DNA of 64,000 bases, from positions 48,954,346-49,018,345 of the forward strand of contig CM034533.1 in the NCBI GenBank assembly GCA_020002185.1, read 5' to 3'. Source of the DNA: Paraescarpia echinospica (Eukaryota > Annelida > Polychaeta > Sabellida > Siboglinidae). Positions 1-62,087 of this stretch are shown piece by piece; position 1 is the stretch's first letter; every line of letters starts with the position of its first letter. Position numbers and translations under genes: made by a program. The notes below the pieces were generated by a model. It worked only from the letters and a program-made list of their open reading frames with translations. It did no database searches and was not told the DNA's origin.

Positions 1-539
1 GGCATTGTTTTAAGGGTAGCCGCGCCCCGAAATATGACCAAAAAGTCGGTTTTGAGATGCTGTCATTTTCCGATAGATTGACATATCATACACCTTCATG
101 TAAAAGCATTTTCCAATATTTGAACAATAAATACCTATATTAGTACACTTTGTGACATGCCCTTCTTTCTTCTAGAACCGAAATGAGTCTCGCAGCCATT
201 TTTAAATGTCCAATAATCTCCAAAAAGATCGTTCGATTCCAAGCATATGCCGACTATAAAATCCGCCATATTTGATATCGTCTTGTCCGGAAGTTTACCT
301 GCTTCCCGGATATAGCTTCCTAGTTAACCTAGACTATAATACTAGGCATTCGATAATACTACGCCTCTATCTGGAATTAAATTTATGCGACCGTTGACCA
401 AATAAGGGCAGGTTACGCTATTTCTGGCTCATTATAATATCGCGTAGATGAAACATCCAATGAGCGCACGCGGTGTATGGATGACCGCATCATCAACCAA
501 TCAGCGCGGCTTCCGGGGACGCGCAGAATAGTAAACAAG

Positions 540-644
540 ATGGAGTCGAGTAAGAGAAAACGAGTAACGATGACCGCATTTGGCAAAAAAAAGAGACACA
601 AGAATAAGTCTGGAGCAGGAAGACCACGTCAGACAGCTTTGTAA
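540..644 (+). CDS. Possible small basic ORF or first exon of the transposase
   Basis: ATG at 540 opens a 34-codon frame very rich in Lys and Arg (SSKRKRV, GKKKRHKNKS), like a nuclear-localisation or DNA-binding tail. It lies inside the Kolobok-like element upstream of the main transposase frame. A GTAAAT donor-like site overlaps its end, but simple joining to the acceptor-like sites at 1080 or 1120 does not give an open frame. Function unproven. Confidence 0.25.
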   Translation: MESSKRKRVTMTAFGKKKRHKNKSGAGRPRQTAL

Positions 645-1147
645 ATATACTTTGCACAATCGTAGCAAAGAATATCTTAGTTTATCATCTTAAAATTACC
701 GTAAATGGACGATGTAAACAATGGCGATCATGACTGCTTGGGAAGACCACGAAGACAAGGAAATGATCCGAATGACGTAGGCCTCATAGCTTAGCATTTA
801 ACAATAAGTGGGCGAGTTATATTATTATAATAACATCTGTTACTATGTGACATTATTATACCTTTGATTATTTTAATAAAATATGCTTCTTGGAGCATTT
901 TGGTTCACAAACTGTTAGGCAACTGAACTAAGATTTTCTAGATTAGACATTAGTCTGACTACTCAGTCTACTGTCTACTACTAGTACTAGTGAATGTAAC
1001 CAGTGACAGTGGTAGTTGTACTATCTAGTGATATATAAGCATGTGTGCATTTTATAATAGTCTGCTTTCACTGTTTCAGTGCCAGTTGAATAGGCATCGG
1101 TGTCTTTGACTGATTTGCAGTCCACGTCTGCCAGTTGCCGAAAGATT

Positions 1148-2872
1148 ATGTTGCTGTCTCCACAACGTGACACTTCTGAGACTGCATCCACGTCCGACTC
1201 GGATGGCCACTTCGTTATACTACACATGGACAAGCTGAACGATCTGCTGAAGCCGCCTGAGTGTCCACAGTGCAGTCAGGCGAAGCTTCGTGTGACGTCA
1301 ACCGACATGAGAGGATATGCTGTACACCTACTACTGGCATGTGATAGCTGCAACGCGACGCTGTCCAGCGAGTTCTCGTCACCACAGCTACCAATGAGTG
1401 ACAACCCGACACGACAGCCCTACACGATCAACCGCCTTGCTGTGCTGGCAGCTCGTTAGGGTGGCATCAACCAGACCGGCTTGGTGAGGCTGACGACACT
1501 GATGAATGTCAAGGGTGGCATTCATCATAAGACGTTCAGCAGGATCTCCGACACGATCCAGCAGAAACTTGTGTATGGGACGGCCTACAATACACTGCTG
1601 GAGGCACACAGCATAGTTCACCGCGTGCACAGGGACGTCTACGGTGAACACGACGGGCCATTGAAGCTGGCTGTCAGCTATGATGGCTCTTGGAAAACCA
1701 GAGGTTTCCATTCCCCGTTCGGTGTGGGATTTGTGATCGAGATGTTAACGGGACTGGTCATTGACTACACCATCCGATCCAAGTACTGTGTAGAGTGTGA
1801 GCTTGTGGGGAAGAAGCTGAAGGGAGATGAGAGAGAACAGTGGCAGCAGTTGCACCAAGACCACTGTGACGTGAACCACACTGGCTCCAGTGGTGCAATG
1901 GAGACTGAGGCTGCCAAGATCATGTGGGGAAGGTCAGTGGACCTGATGGATGCCCAGTACACCTCCATCCTGGGCGATGGTGATGCTGCTGTCATATCGG
2001 CACTGAACTCTATGCAGCCATATGGCGCTCATGTGGCTGTAGAGAAACAAGAATGCATCAACCACATGAGCAAGCGCATGTTCAAAGGACTCGAAAATGT
2101 GCTCAAAGAGACGACCGCCCACGCAAAAGAAGCCCGCATCAAGGCCAAGCAGACAGCCACAACATCAGTGACCACCAGCCTCAGCGGAAAAGGAAAGTTG
2201 ACAGCTGTGAGAATGAAGAAGTGGTCGCAGTATTACAGAAACGCCATCGTCAAGAACGCGCCAGATGTCGAAGCGACACGACACGCGATCTGGGCGATCT
2301 TCTTTCATAGCGTGTCAACAGCCGAGGATCCTCACCACTCTCATTGTGATCCGGAGTGGTGCTTCTTCCAGCAAGCCACAGCCGAAGGGATGGACCCTGA
2401 ACAGAAGAGGAAGGAAGGCAAGCATGACCCACCCCTTCCGAAAGATGCATCTGAGAGTCTGGTACCTCTCTTTGAGCGTTTAACAAAACCTGACTTGTTG
2501 GAGCGATGCATGTCGCTTGGCACCTCCAATGCGAATGAGTCATTACATTCAGTTATTTGGAGGAGAGCACCAAAGGCAGTCTTCAGCACCAGGAAGACAG
2601 TGGAGATTGCTGTTGCCATGGGTATCGTGCAGTTTAACAAGGGCGCACAAGTCCTGGTCGATGTAACAGCGGTCATTGTGCCCCAGGCTGGCCCGAGTAG
2701 CCAGTTATTAGAGCTGGCAGGCAAGATGGACAAGACTCGGCTGCGCAAGTCGGATACAGCAGCCAAGCTTGAGAGTAAATCAAGCAGAAAGAGAAGATCT
2801 CTGCTCAAGCTACAGGCCGAGGCGAAACTGTCGGAGAAGGAGGGTCACCTGTACAACCCTTGTGCCTGGTAG
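1148..2872 (+). pseudogene. Mutator-like/Kolobok-type transposase, broken by one in-frame TAG
   Basis: The frame runs from an ATG at 1148 to TAG at 1457-1459, then continues in the same frame without other defects to a stop at 2870-2872 (about 574 codons in all). The N-terminal part has a CPQC...CDSC pair resembling a zinc ribbon. The later part has GGIHHKTF, AVSYDGSWKTRGF, LGDGDAAV, CDPEWCFFQ and NANESLHSVIW, which I recognise from animal 'Mutator-like transposase domain' proteins. A single nonsense change suggests recent decay, or a stop that is spliced out or polymorphic. An upstream basic frame (540-644) might be a separate first exon. Confidence 0.75.
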
Positions 2873-4432
2873 ACAGTGCACACAAACTCGAACATTACCC
2901 ATGAAGCAGTTGTGGCTAAAATAAAAATGTCTTGCCAATAGTTGTGTTTGTTCCTTGCATAGCTCCAGTACATAGTTACATTCAATGTTATACATTTAAG
3001 TGATGATTTTCTATTATACTTTCTGTGTTAAACATTACGTTTTATTTTTTTGTCGTTTTCTCAAAATGTCATTTTTGGATATTTGTCAAGTTTATGAAAA
3101 TTATTTCCGAAAAACTACACAAGATAGAGACCTGAAATTTTCACCAGTTGTTCCCACATATATAACCTGTCAGATAAGACTGTTTTGAACAGTGTAGCTC
3201 AATATTGAGAGTTGGCAGTCATGATCCAGTCAGCCAAGTCGTTGGGAGAAAACATTCTAACCAGACATCCCATCTCATAGCGGTCATATAAATCAGATAT
3301 CTTATACCAAAACTACCTTATCTGACAAATGAACATTCCAGCAAATGATTCTTGGCAATTGCACAATCACACATACGTTATGTTGCTTGGAATAATGTTT
3401 GTGGTCGGACCCCCCCCCCGTCTCACTACAAACAGTTATTTCCATGGCAATACACATGCAAATGAGTCCAAATTCCACACATCATGTACTATTCATACTT
3501 CTAAATAGCACCCCAAATTTGGTTAAGATATGTTAATTATTAACAGAGATACAGACTATGGCCGTTTTCGGGTAGTGGCTACCCTTAAACATATTAGTAA
3601 ATATATTTAGTGGTGATCATATATTTGGAGCTGAATTACTTGTTCCTGGGCATACACTGAGACGAACGGCCAGCTTGGCACCTGGTGTTTTGGCCCAGCC
3701 AGCTGGGCGTCCGGTCCAGATAGCCCCCTGTCAGTGTGACGACCTGGCCAGCTTGGCGTATCTGGGCAGTGCAGCCATATGATGGCGTTCTGGCCGGGCA
3801 GTGCAGCCATATTGATGGCGTTCTGGCCCTGACGGACCAGCTTGGCAGTTCGATCCAGACGGCCAGTACGGCGGTTTTGGCCTTGTCAGCCAGCCGGCTT
3901 TTTGGCGTTCTTGTGTTTAACAGTGACAATTGGCGGATCATTGCTATTCCATTTCAGTGTTGGGGAGCTGCAATGATAGAGCAGATTCCTAGCTAGTTTC
4001 TCTTTAAGTTTAACGAGCCTATCTGTTTCAATAGGTGGCGACATGTGCCTGATGATGTTGCATGACTTGAATTAAACATTTCAATCAGTGCACCACCAAA
4101 AGTTCATAGTCCATTGGAAATGTTTTTACTCGGAGGCAGGCTACATTTGCATCAAATAACCCGTGCCGCACCGGCAATGCATAATTGTTACAGGATGGCT
4201 CCGAAACGGGCACGAAGCCAGAGTTTGACTCATCCGGGTGCTGCCATTGTGGAACCGACTCGGACTCGCAGTCGGACAGCGGCACCGATGACAGGGGATC
4301 ATCCACCGACGGGCCAGCAGCCACCGGTGACTCGAGGTCGTCCCTCGGACACGTGCCGGACGACCGGGGGCGGGGCGAGGCCATCTATCAGGAGCGTGGC
4401 TTGATGTTGGCCCAACGACAACGGATCGTTCG

Positions 4433-5636
4433 ATGCTGATCCAACAGCCATTGCCAGCTCGGGGACGACCACGCACACGCGCAGGTCGGTCGGCGGCAGC
4501 TCGAAGCCAGCAGTCAGGAGTGCAAACTGACGCTGGATACTCAGCTACTCGTGACACTGATCTGTGGGACGCAACAGCAGCGCCACTGTTGGAGAGCGAG
4601 GCAGCAACCGTAGCTCGTCGCCGATGGGAAGAGTCAATGGAGGATCGGGTACAGCAGTCTAACAATTTATTGCAGCAAATGCATCAAATGTTAACAAAAC
4701 AGCGTAAAGACCCGATAGGACTTACCTCTGATGACCATGTTGTTGGTGAGTGTGTCACAGTTTCTCCACAGCTGACCCATGTGACGGCCTTGGGTCAGCC
4801 TGTGGGAAACGTAGCTCTTACAGAGTCTGCCCTGCCCAGAGTGACTGCCTCTGGGTTGGCTACTCCGTGGCCATCTTCAGATGGCTTTGAAACAGGTGTT
4901 GGGGGGGGTATTGGATAGGCTCCCCATAGGAACGCAAGACAGAGTTAGAGCGTTCACTTCCTCTGCCGTTTCACTACATGCACATGTCTCTGATAACACT
5001 AGAGCACTGGTTTGGGCGGGCGAATTTGTGGAGCTAGCTACCCTACTTCCCCAAAGAAAAGCAGTTTCACAGGAATTAGCTTTGGGACTCCAGGGGGCAG
5101 AAGACGGGACCTCAGTGGTGTGCGTAGAACCCAAGGCCAAGCCAGCAATCACCTCTTTCCCTCTGTGGTCCAAGGCATTTCAAATTTACATGTCCATATA
5201 TCTCTCGCAACCTGTCCACTATCACGAAGCCCCACCAATGCTAAAATACATACAGACAATCAGGGATCTCTCAGAGCGGGGTTACAATTGGCAGGTTTAT
5301 GATGAGTCTTTCAGGTCCTTCCGTGTGCTACACAATTGGGGATGGGACACTGTCGAATCCGAGCTTTGGCTGCAAGCAAGCAGAACGGTAAGCATGCCGT
5401 TCGGGGGGGCCCCCTTTCATGGCAAGGGAGGAGCCCGCCGGCCGGCACAAAGTTCCAACCCCTGTTTCACATATAACAAGGGCCTGCACTGTGACAGTCG
5501 CAAATGTCGCTACCAGCACAGATGCAAGCGATGTGGGGCAGGCCACCCAGTTACCCAGTGTCCGCGAATCCAATATAGACAGACCAGTACTGCCGTGTTG
5601 CCAGCAATTACCCCACGCATTAACCCCAGACAATAA
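4433..5636 (+). pseudogene. Gag-like frames of YR element 1, frameshifted
   Basis: The frame 4433-4918 passes into a second frame (4881-5636) at a run of G at about 4900-4908, a likely one-base slip. The second part carries a CCCH-type finger (C-x8-C-x4-C-x3-H in CFTYNKGLHCDSRKCRYQH) followed by CKRCGAGHPVTQC, a zinc-knuckle-like CCHC. It resembles the gag of the Ngaro-like element at 19331-20366 in order and spacing. Gag would package the element RNA. Confidence 0.65.
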
Positions 5637-7347
5637 ACACAATCTCCTGCCGTCACCTGTTTCCCCAGCAGTACTACAGCTCATGTTGCAAGGTTATGAT
5701 AGCAATCTATCCCACTACCTTATCCACGGCTTTACCTATGGTTTTCGTTTAGGTTGTCTTAACACACCAGTTCAATCACAAACATTGACTAAAAATTTGA
5801 AATCTGCATTCGAGTATCCAGAAGTAATAGACGCAAAGATTAAGAAAGAATTGAAATTAGGCCGTATTATTGGGCAATGCAATGTTTCACCTAATGTTCC
5901 CAACTTCAGGGTGTCCCCGCTCGGAGTTGTAGCTAAAAAGACACCTGGTGAGTATCGAGTGATTCATCACTTATCTTATCCAGGGGGATCGTCAGTGAAT
6001 GATGGTATTCCACATGAATTCTCTTCAGTACAGTATGCGACGGTACAGGACGCTATTACCTTCATCAAGAAGTCCCCGTGCACAATTTTCTTGGGTAAGC
6101 TAGACATCGAAGCGGCATTCCGCATAATCCCAGTTTCACCACAGGACACGCCATTGTTAGGTTTTCAGTGGAGAGGGAAATTCTACATGGACGCTGTTCT
6201 TCCTATGGGTTGCGCTAGTTCCTGTTCTATTTTCGAATCTTTCAGTACAGCCTTGGAATGGGTAGCTAGGTCTAAATTGAATGTATCGAGAATGTTCCTC
6301 GCAGATTCTTCTGAAAAATGTGCAGCTGACATGAATGCTTTCATTTCGCTATGTAGGCAGATGGGCGTCCCCTTAGCGCAGGAGAAGACGCAGGGTCCCG
6401 CTACTACACTCCCCTTTTTAGGCATCACGTTGGACACAGTCAGGTTGGAAGCCAGACTCCCGGAGGATAAGTTGGCGAAATGTAAGTCGCTTGTAGCTGA
6501 ATTCTTAGCAAGGCAGAAAGTCACTCTCCAGCATCTTCAATCTCTCATTGGCGTATTGGGGCACGCATGCTCGGTGGTTGTAGCGGGAAGGTGTTTCTTA
6601 AGGCGCCTCATCGATTTAACTGTAGGCTTGACCAGACCACACCATCATGTAAGGCTTACTCAGCAAGTCAAACTCGACCTGAAAGTGTGGCAAGATTTCT
6701 TGAGAGATTTTAATGGTAGAGCATTCTTCCTGAATGACAAGTTTCACGCAGGTGATTGTTTGGAGCTGTATACCGATGCATCAGGTAGGGTAGGTTATGG
6801 GGCAGTGTATGACAAAGAATGGTTCTGGGGAACCTGGCCTCCCTCTTGGTATTCCCTCAACATTGCAGTGTTAGAGTTGTTCCCTATCGTTGCCGCAGTC
6901 GAAGTCTGGGGGGAAGAATGGGCAAACCGGAGTGTTTGCTTTTTCACTGACAGTGAGGCGCTTGTACCAGTAATCAATAAGCAGACATCCCGTGAACCCC
7001 GTCTTATGGCTCTACTTCGTAGAATGGTTCTCACATGTCTGAGGTTCAACATCAACTTCATGGCATGTCATGTGCCAGGTCGCGTCAACGTGCTGGCAGA
7101 TAGATTGTCACGCGGTCAAGTAGCCGATTTCAGATCGTTGGCGCCATGGGCAGCTACCATGCCAATTGACCTGCCATATCACATCTCCCCACACAGTTAT
7201 AACCATATATTGTCACGGGCGAGATCTTCAAAATGGGTGGTATATGTGTGTGTATATATTAGGTCTTTTTTTTTAAATTCAAGTTACGAGGTGGGGTGGT
7301 CACATGTTCGGGTGACCTTGTGGCGGAATGGCCCCACCTCTCTCTAG
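5419..7347 (+). pseudogene. Reverse transcriptase/RNase H of YR element 1, catalytic box missing
   Basis: The frame overlaps the end of gag by about 215 bp. RT blocks are clear: VSPLGVVAKKTPGEYRVIHH, GKLDIEAAFRIIPVS (first Asp) and VLPMGCASSC. Where element 2 has LDDFIF, this copy reads MFLADSS at about 6291-6306. Roughly six codons including both catalytic Asp are gone without a frameshift. RNase H motifs remain (ELYTDASG, FFTDSEALV, HVPGRVNVLADRLSR). The normal end runs into unrelated sequence near 7215, where the recombinase should follow. Not functional as RT. Confidence 0.8.
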
Positions 7348-7641
7348 GATGTGGTAATAGTTAGTAGTTTTAATCGTCTAAATGTCTGGGAGGCGTCTTT
7401 TTAATAGTTCTGGTGTATTACCATAATTTAAATATGGTATTCTATAATGTGGGCCTTGTTTTTAGAATGTATAGGTAAAATAAATGGGGCAATGTTTAAG
7501 ACCTCAAATGGCCCACATTTGATTGTATTGTGTTTTAGCTAATAGCTCATCCAATTATCGGGTGAATAATAAATAAATGTCAGAAGGTTATTCTGGCCAC
7601 ATTTCTTCCATATCTGGTGTTGTCTTGTTGCATTGCGTAAA
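7319..7641 (+). repeat. Terminal direct repeat B1 of YR element 1
   Basis: 323 bp, repeated at 8162-8484 with two visible substitutions. Between the copies lies the 520-bp A2-type segment (7642-8161), which includes two ~45-bp direct copies near 7743-7835. Confidence 0.85.
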
Positions 7642-8161
7642 GGGATTTATGCGATTACATTGCATAATAAGTTTTACGCGAGGCAACCAAGGCAACTAGA
7701 GCCAGCCTGCAGGCTAGGTAAACAAGCCGACACTGTACCTTGATCAGGTCAGAGTCCAATATCCTGAAGGCGTACCGGCCGTCCCGCCCAGGTCAGAGTC
7801 CAATAGCCGGGAGGCGTGCCGGCCTTCCCGCGCTTTAGCGTAGTGATACAGTAAAAACTAGTCCGACCATTCAGGACATAAAAGGCCACTGCACCTCCAG
7901 CAGCGGCCACATTTGAAATTCCTCGTGTTCAGTTGTTTATCGAATATCGTATCAGTTTTGACTCCACCTCCCTCCCCTCCTGCCATAAGACTAGTTATAA
8001 GTATGTATGGGATTTTCACAACACGCACATGCGATAATTTAGCTTTGCTGACGCTTTTCCCTGTTTCTAAATGGTACACGAGGTTTTGCCTTAAGGCTTT
8101 TTCCTCCTTCAAGTGTACGCAGGGTTTTTAGGGCGGTAATTAAAGTAGGATTAATAAACGG

Positions 8162-8484
8162 TGTGGCGGAATGGCCCCACCTCTCTCTAGGATGTGGTAA
8201 TAGTTAGTAGTTTTAATCGTCTAAATGTCTGGGAGGCATCTTTTTAATAGTTCTGGTGTATTACCATACTTTAAATATGGTATTCTATAATGTGGGCCTT
8301 GTTTTTAGAATGTATAGGTAAAATAAATGGGGCAATGTTTAAGACCTCAAATGGCCCACATTTGATTGTATTGTGTTTTAGCTAATAGCTCATCCAATTA
8401 TCGGGTGAATAATAAATAAATGTCAGAAGGTTATTCTGGCCACATTTCTTCCATATCTGGTGTTGTCTTGTTGCATTGCGTAAA
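8162..8484 (+). repeat. Terminal direct repeat B2 of YR element 1
   Basis: Second copy of the 323-bp repeat at 7319-7641, offset 843 bp. Its end marks the right edge of the element. Confidence 0.85.
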
Positions 8485-8779
8485 TATATTTAAGTATTTG
8501 TTATAAGCATGATTAACATCAATTGTGTTTAGGACAGTATCCCAGGATTGTAAACTTAATTCATTTGACAGTGAAGCCAGTGTGTTTCCAGTTGTCATTC
8601 TATTACAATGAACTTCGTTTAGGACTTTTCCATTTATGTACTATTCACACATTACAAAAACTGGTAAATGATCACTAATATCATTGAATAAAATACCACA
8701 AGTAAGGTTGTGTTTCAAATGTGCAGTCTGTTATTCTGGTTGTTTATCAATTAAAGCGTAAAGAACTGTACATCAGATC

Positions 8780-9175
8780 AAGGAAGGTTTTGGTACTGCT
8801 ATGATCCTCATGTTTTAATAAATCTATGTTATGATCACCACACATAAATATTGTTTTCACTGATTTCGCATCATATAAAATACTTTCAATGTTTTCACAA
8901 AATATATCTAGATCTGAACCTAGCGTTCTATATACACAATTGACAATAGCATTTTGTAGTCTTTTACAGATAATTCTATAGTAACACATTCAAAAATGTT
9001 TTCTACTACAAATGATTTTGTTTCGATCAGTTTGCATGTTAATTGTTTATTTGTGTATATGGCTATATCACCATCCTTTCGGTCTCCTCTGGTCATGTGA
9101 CGAGCATTGTAACTATCTATATTAAAGTTATTTATTAAGTCAATTTTTGCCCAGTTTTCAGATATAGCAATTATA
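8780..9175 (-). pseudogene. LINE endonuclease fragment
   Basis: On the minus strand a decayed APE-type endonuclease is readable in two frames: IIAISENWAKIDLINN, HMTRGDRKDGDIAIYTN, then after a stop and shift TIFMCGDHNIDLLKHEDH. These match the endonuclease of jockey/CR1-like non-LTR elements. No RT follows in 8500-8780. It abuts the splice-site-like array at 9180, so it seems to have inserted next to or into that array. Confidence 0.7.
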
Positions 9176-9179
9176 TTCT

Positions 9180-9393
9180 ACACCTGCAAACACAACGTAC
9201 ACGTAGACGCAAAGTACACCTTCAGACACAAAGTACACCTACAGGCACAAAGTACACCTGTAGACACAAAGTACACCTAGACACAAAATATACCTGCAGA
9301 CACAAAGTACACCTGCAGACATAACGTACACCTACAGACACAAAGTACATCTACAGACACAAAGTACACCTAGATGCAATGTACACCTTCAAA
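9180..9393 (-). repeat. ~20-bp minisatellite resembling an acceptor plus DUOX exon 31 start
   Basis: About 10 copies. On the gene's strand the unit reads TGTCTGCAG followed by GTGTACTTTG: an acceptor followed by codons V-Y-F, exactly the residues expected after exon 30 in DUOX (YFIW). The coding continuation is not present here; a LINE fragment follows instead. Confidence 0.7.
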
Positions 9394-9540
9394 CACTTTT
9401 ATTTCTATCAGTAACAATATTATCCCTCAATTCCTGGGGATTTAGGCACTATAGAAGTTTGTCTTTATTATTACATGTGGCATTCTGAACCAATCTCATG
9501 CGATATTTTCTTTTTATCATATGCTAGTTACATACTGCAT

Positions 9541-9572
9541 TTCATGCGATACATGCTGTTGTGATAACGTAC

Positions 9573-9602
<30 letters not shown>
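9541..9602 (-). repeat. 42-bp tandem duplication across the exon 30 donor
   Basis: The 20-base block encoding NSMYRMK at the end of exon 30 (9583-9602) recurs 42 bp further into the intron (9541-9560), followed by a second donor-like GTATGT. Only two copies, so it looks like an early stage of the splice-junction arrays. Confidence 0.85.
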
Positions 9603-59306
<49,704 letters not shown>

Positions 59307-59937
59307 GTTCGCTGGACCGTAGATGCTATGCTAAAACAGCGGAACAAAACAAACGAGTCAAGCCAGAGACAAATCGAGATTTTTTTCGCACACACGATGT
59401 TCCATGGCAACGTTAGACGGGTATGATATATTACGTGTCCGTCGACTATAGGAGTGAGTGCCAGACGTCGCTGCGAGGTCACAATGTCTTGCCTTGATGA
59501 CAGTGATGAAAGTATGTTTTAAGGATGACCATTTATTGTTCATTATTAATGTAATAATAGTTTGTCGGCATAGTCGACACAGTCGCCAGTGTCGTTATAG
59601 TGGTTACGACCATTCTCTCTATTGTGGTGGCCGCCGCCGCCGCCGCCGCCGCTGCCGTCGTCGTCACCGTTGTTGAAATCAATCATTACGTATATATTTA
59701 CGTATCTATTGTTTCTCTACTTCTTTTCAGCCTCACTGTCACGTACATCATCTCATCGTTTGCGCGCGCGCGTGTGTGTACGTGTACGCGACTAGCAGCG
59801 GGTGATTTACACAGAGGTGTGTGTTCGTTGGCGCACTTATTTACGTTGTCGTTCACACTCGCTCGCAATTGGTTATCAGTAGCAGCCGTTCTGGCGGAAA
59901 ACACCAGTTGAAATATCATGTACAGCCAACTCCGTAC

Positions 59938-60206
59938 ATCCGTTCACCCCCGTGCACCTCCATTCACCTCCACACACCTCCGTGCACCTCTGTTCTCCTC
60001 CACATACCCCCGTGCACCTCCGTTCACCTTCATACACCTCCATACACCTACGTTCACCACCGAGCACATTCGTACACCTCCGTACTTCTTCGTATACCGC
60101 CATGGATCTCCGTTCACCTCCGTGCACCTAGGTATACCTTCATACAACTATATACACCTCCGTGCACATCCGTACACCTCCGTGCACCTACATACATCTC
60201 CATCCA
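59938..60206. repeat. ~12-bp degenerate repeat
   Basis: About 22 copies of a CACCTCCGTG/CACCTCCATA-type unit. Frames across it on both strands are repeat artefacts. Confidence 0.85.
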
Positions 60207-61767
60207 CGCTCGCACATCCCCGAGAGTACGATACTCGCTCTCATTGTAGTTGTGCTGCTGAATTGATTGTTTTGACGCATGCGGAGGGAATTTAATATTC
60301 GAATCTAAAACCACACAGCTGTGGATAATACTGGACTCTGTTAATATAGTTTATGACACAATTAAACATCAAATCTTGCAATACGTTATATGCTTGTACT
60401 TGTTACGTCAATGCCTAGGATACACCACCCTAAAGACTTGGGACTCCGTTTGGAATTCTGGGAGATGACTTGAAGCTATATGGATTTGAAATTCATTGAC
60501 TTGAAACTGGACTTGTCTTGCTATGTTTTGACGTGTCAGTATGGCCTCTGCGCATTCTACACTTTTTTTGCGAACAGCAAATTACAAAGTGGAGAATAAT
60601 TATTACTACGTGGAGGCACAAACCCGCTCGCCGCTGCGATTATCGACAGTATGACGTATGCTACATCTAAGGCAGCGTTACTCGTTCATTTTACTGCCGA
60701 CGTCATTAGTATCAATGTGATCGTCGCACCTCTGTAAGTAGGCCTTTACGCCGCTACATTCTACAGTGACATCAACCCGCATTTGGTGTATACTGTGTAC
60801 GTCTTTCTCGCCAGCCCGTCGATAGGTAGACTACTCCCAATTGATTTGTCTTTAAACTTTTTTCAGAAAACATTAAACACTTTTATGTGAATTCGTCATT
60901 ACGCCGACCAAGAAGTCATACCTCAGACCGGGTCTGGCGGGGTCTGGACACGTTGACGTCGCTGCCGGACCGTCTCCTGTCTTACGCTCCCACAGTCACC
61001 ATCGTCAACAATTAACATTGTCATTAGCACAGTGGCACATTCAACTGTGGTCACGCTTACCCTTGACCACGGTGGACTGTAATAACAATGCACACACGTG
61101 ACGTATCCGTCATAGTCAACGTCGGTCTGTCACTGGTCACGTTGGAGGAACCTCCGTTGACATTCAGTCGGTTGAGAACACATCGCAGTCATTTGCGTGG
61201 CCGAATTGAATTCCACATTAAGAACAACGACGTATGTGTACACGTAAAATTCGTCGGTTGCACAATTAAAATTCATCACCCGGGGCTAACGCTGCCTGGC
61301 ACAATATTAAGGCCGGCCGATAAACAGCTAGTGCCTCACGGCTGGGCTGGACGGGCCAGTGTTATGCAGGTCGCACACATAAGAATGCAAACCCACACTC
61401 AGCATGCACGCAGCACGTTTGGCGGGTCGCCGCAGTCTCCTCAACCGACCAGCCCGCACGCACCCGCTCGGCGCGGGTCCTTCCCGCTCTAGCGTGTATG
61501 AACGCCGTCTGCTGCTGAACCCGCTCGCAAGGTGGCCCGGATCGGGTGCCTAATATGTCCGCCAGGGCAACACAAAGGTGAGTGAGACAAACTCGGTAGG
61601 GCCTGCATTAAGGCCTACGCAGACAACATTAGACAAACTACGTAAAACGCGGCCAACTCGGTGAATATACGGCGGTGTCTTGCATCAGGCCTCGTTTTTT
61701 ATAGTTTCACCGACGTTTCCGATGATTTGATCAATGCACTAGATCGTTGCTCGAGTGTCGGTTGAGG

Positions 61768-61811
61768 ATATATATATATATATATATATAAACATATATG
61801 TTTATATTTAT

Positions 61812-61864
<53 letters not shown>
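61768..61864. repeat. (TA)n and (TG)n microsatellite
   Basis: TA runs near 61770-61820 followed by about 22 TG units. Confidence 0.95.
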
Positions 61865-61866
<2 letters not shown>

Positions 61867-62087
61867 ACACATGTGCATAACTACGCCAATAGCCGAAGTG
61901 TGCACCTCTTCGTTTTCATTTTATATCCAAAACTGTCGGCTTAAATACGACGTTTTGCGTTGAGACATGGCCGTGTGGGAAACTCCCAAACGCAATACGC
62001 AAACGAGACTGCAACTGCAGGAGCCGATATCGCCCATCAGCTGCGGGTCGTGAGAAATGTGGACTGCGGAGTGTCGTAAGTGGTCAT

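Larger units (their letters stand above)
14..3584 (+). mobile_element. Kolobok/Mutator-like DNA transposon with TTAA duplications
   Basis: The element begins GGGTAGCC and ends GGCTACCC; 16 of the first 19 terminal bases pair as an inverted repeat. TTAA stands on both sides (10-13 and 3585-3588), the target duplication typical of Kolobok and piggyBac elements. It holds one transposase-like reading frame, broken by one stop. It lies downstream of DUOX exon 30 in opposite orientation, presumably in the next intron. Assignment to Kolobok rests on the TTAA site plus the protein type. Confidence 0.8.
3598..8484 (+). mobile_element. Defective YR retroelement 1 (Ngaro/DIRS-like), no recombinase
   Basis: Contains gag-like frames, a reverse transcriptase/RNase H frame and a direct repeat of 323 bp (7319-7641 and 8162-8484) with 2 differences. 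That is the B1...B2 part of the split-repeat layout of Ngaro-type elements. The matching A1 repeat at the 5' end is not found and no tyrosine recombinase follows the RT, so it is 5'-truncated and internally deleted. TAAATATATTTA occurs at both presumed edges (3598 and 8481). The left boundary is approximate. Confidence 0.7.

Noticed and set aside
1388..2808. Several minus-strand frames of 97-155 codons
   Set aside because: Antisense shadows of the transposase frame.
4085..4665. Minus-strand frames of 99 and 174 codons
   Set aside because: Shadows of the gag-like region on the plus strand; Arg/Ser/Pro-rich antisense frames without motifs.
61088..61492. 134-codon plus-strand frame
   Set aside because: No recognisable motif, biased composition in GC-richer DNA, no splice context or homology that I can see.
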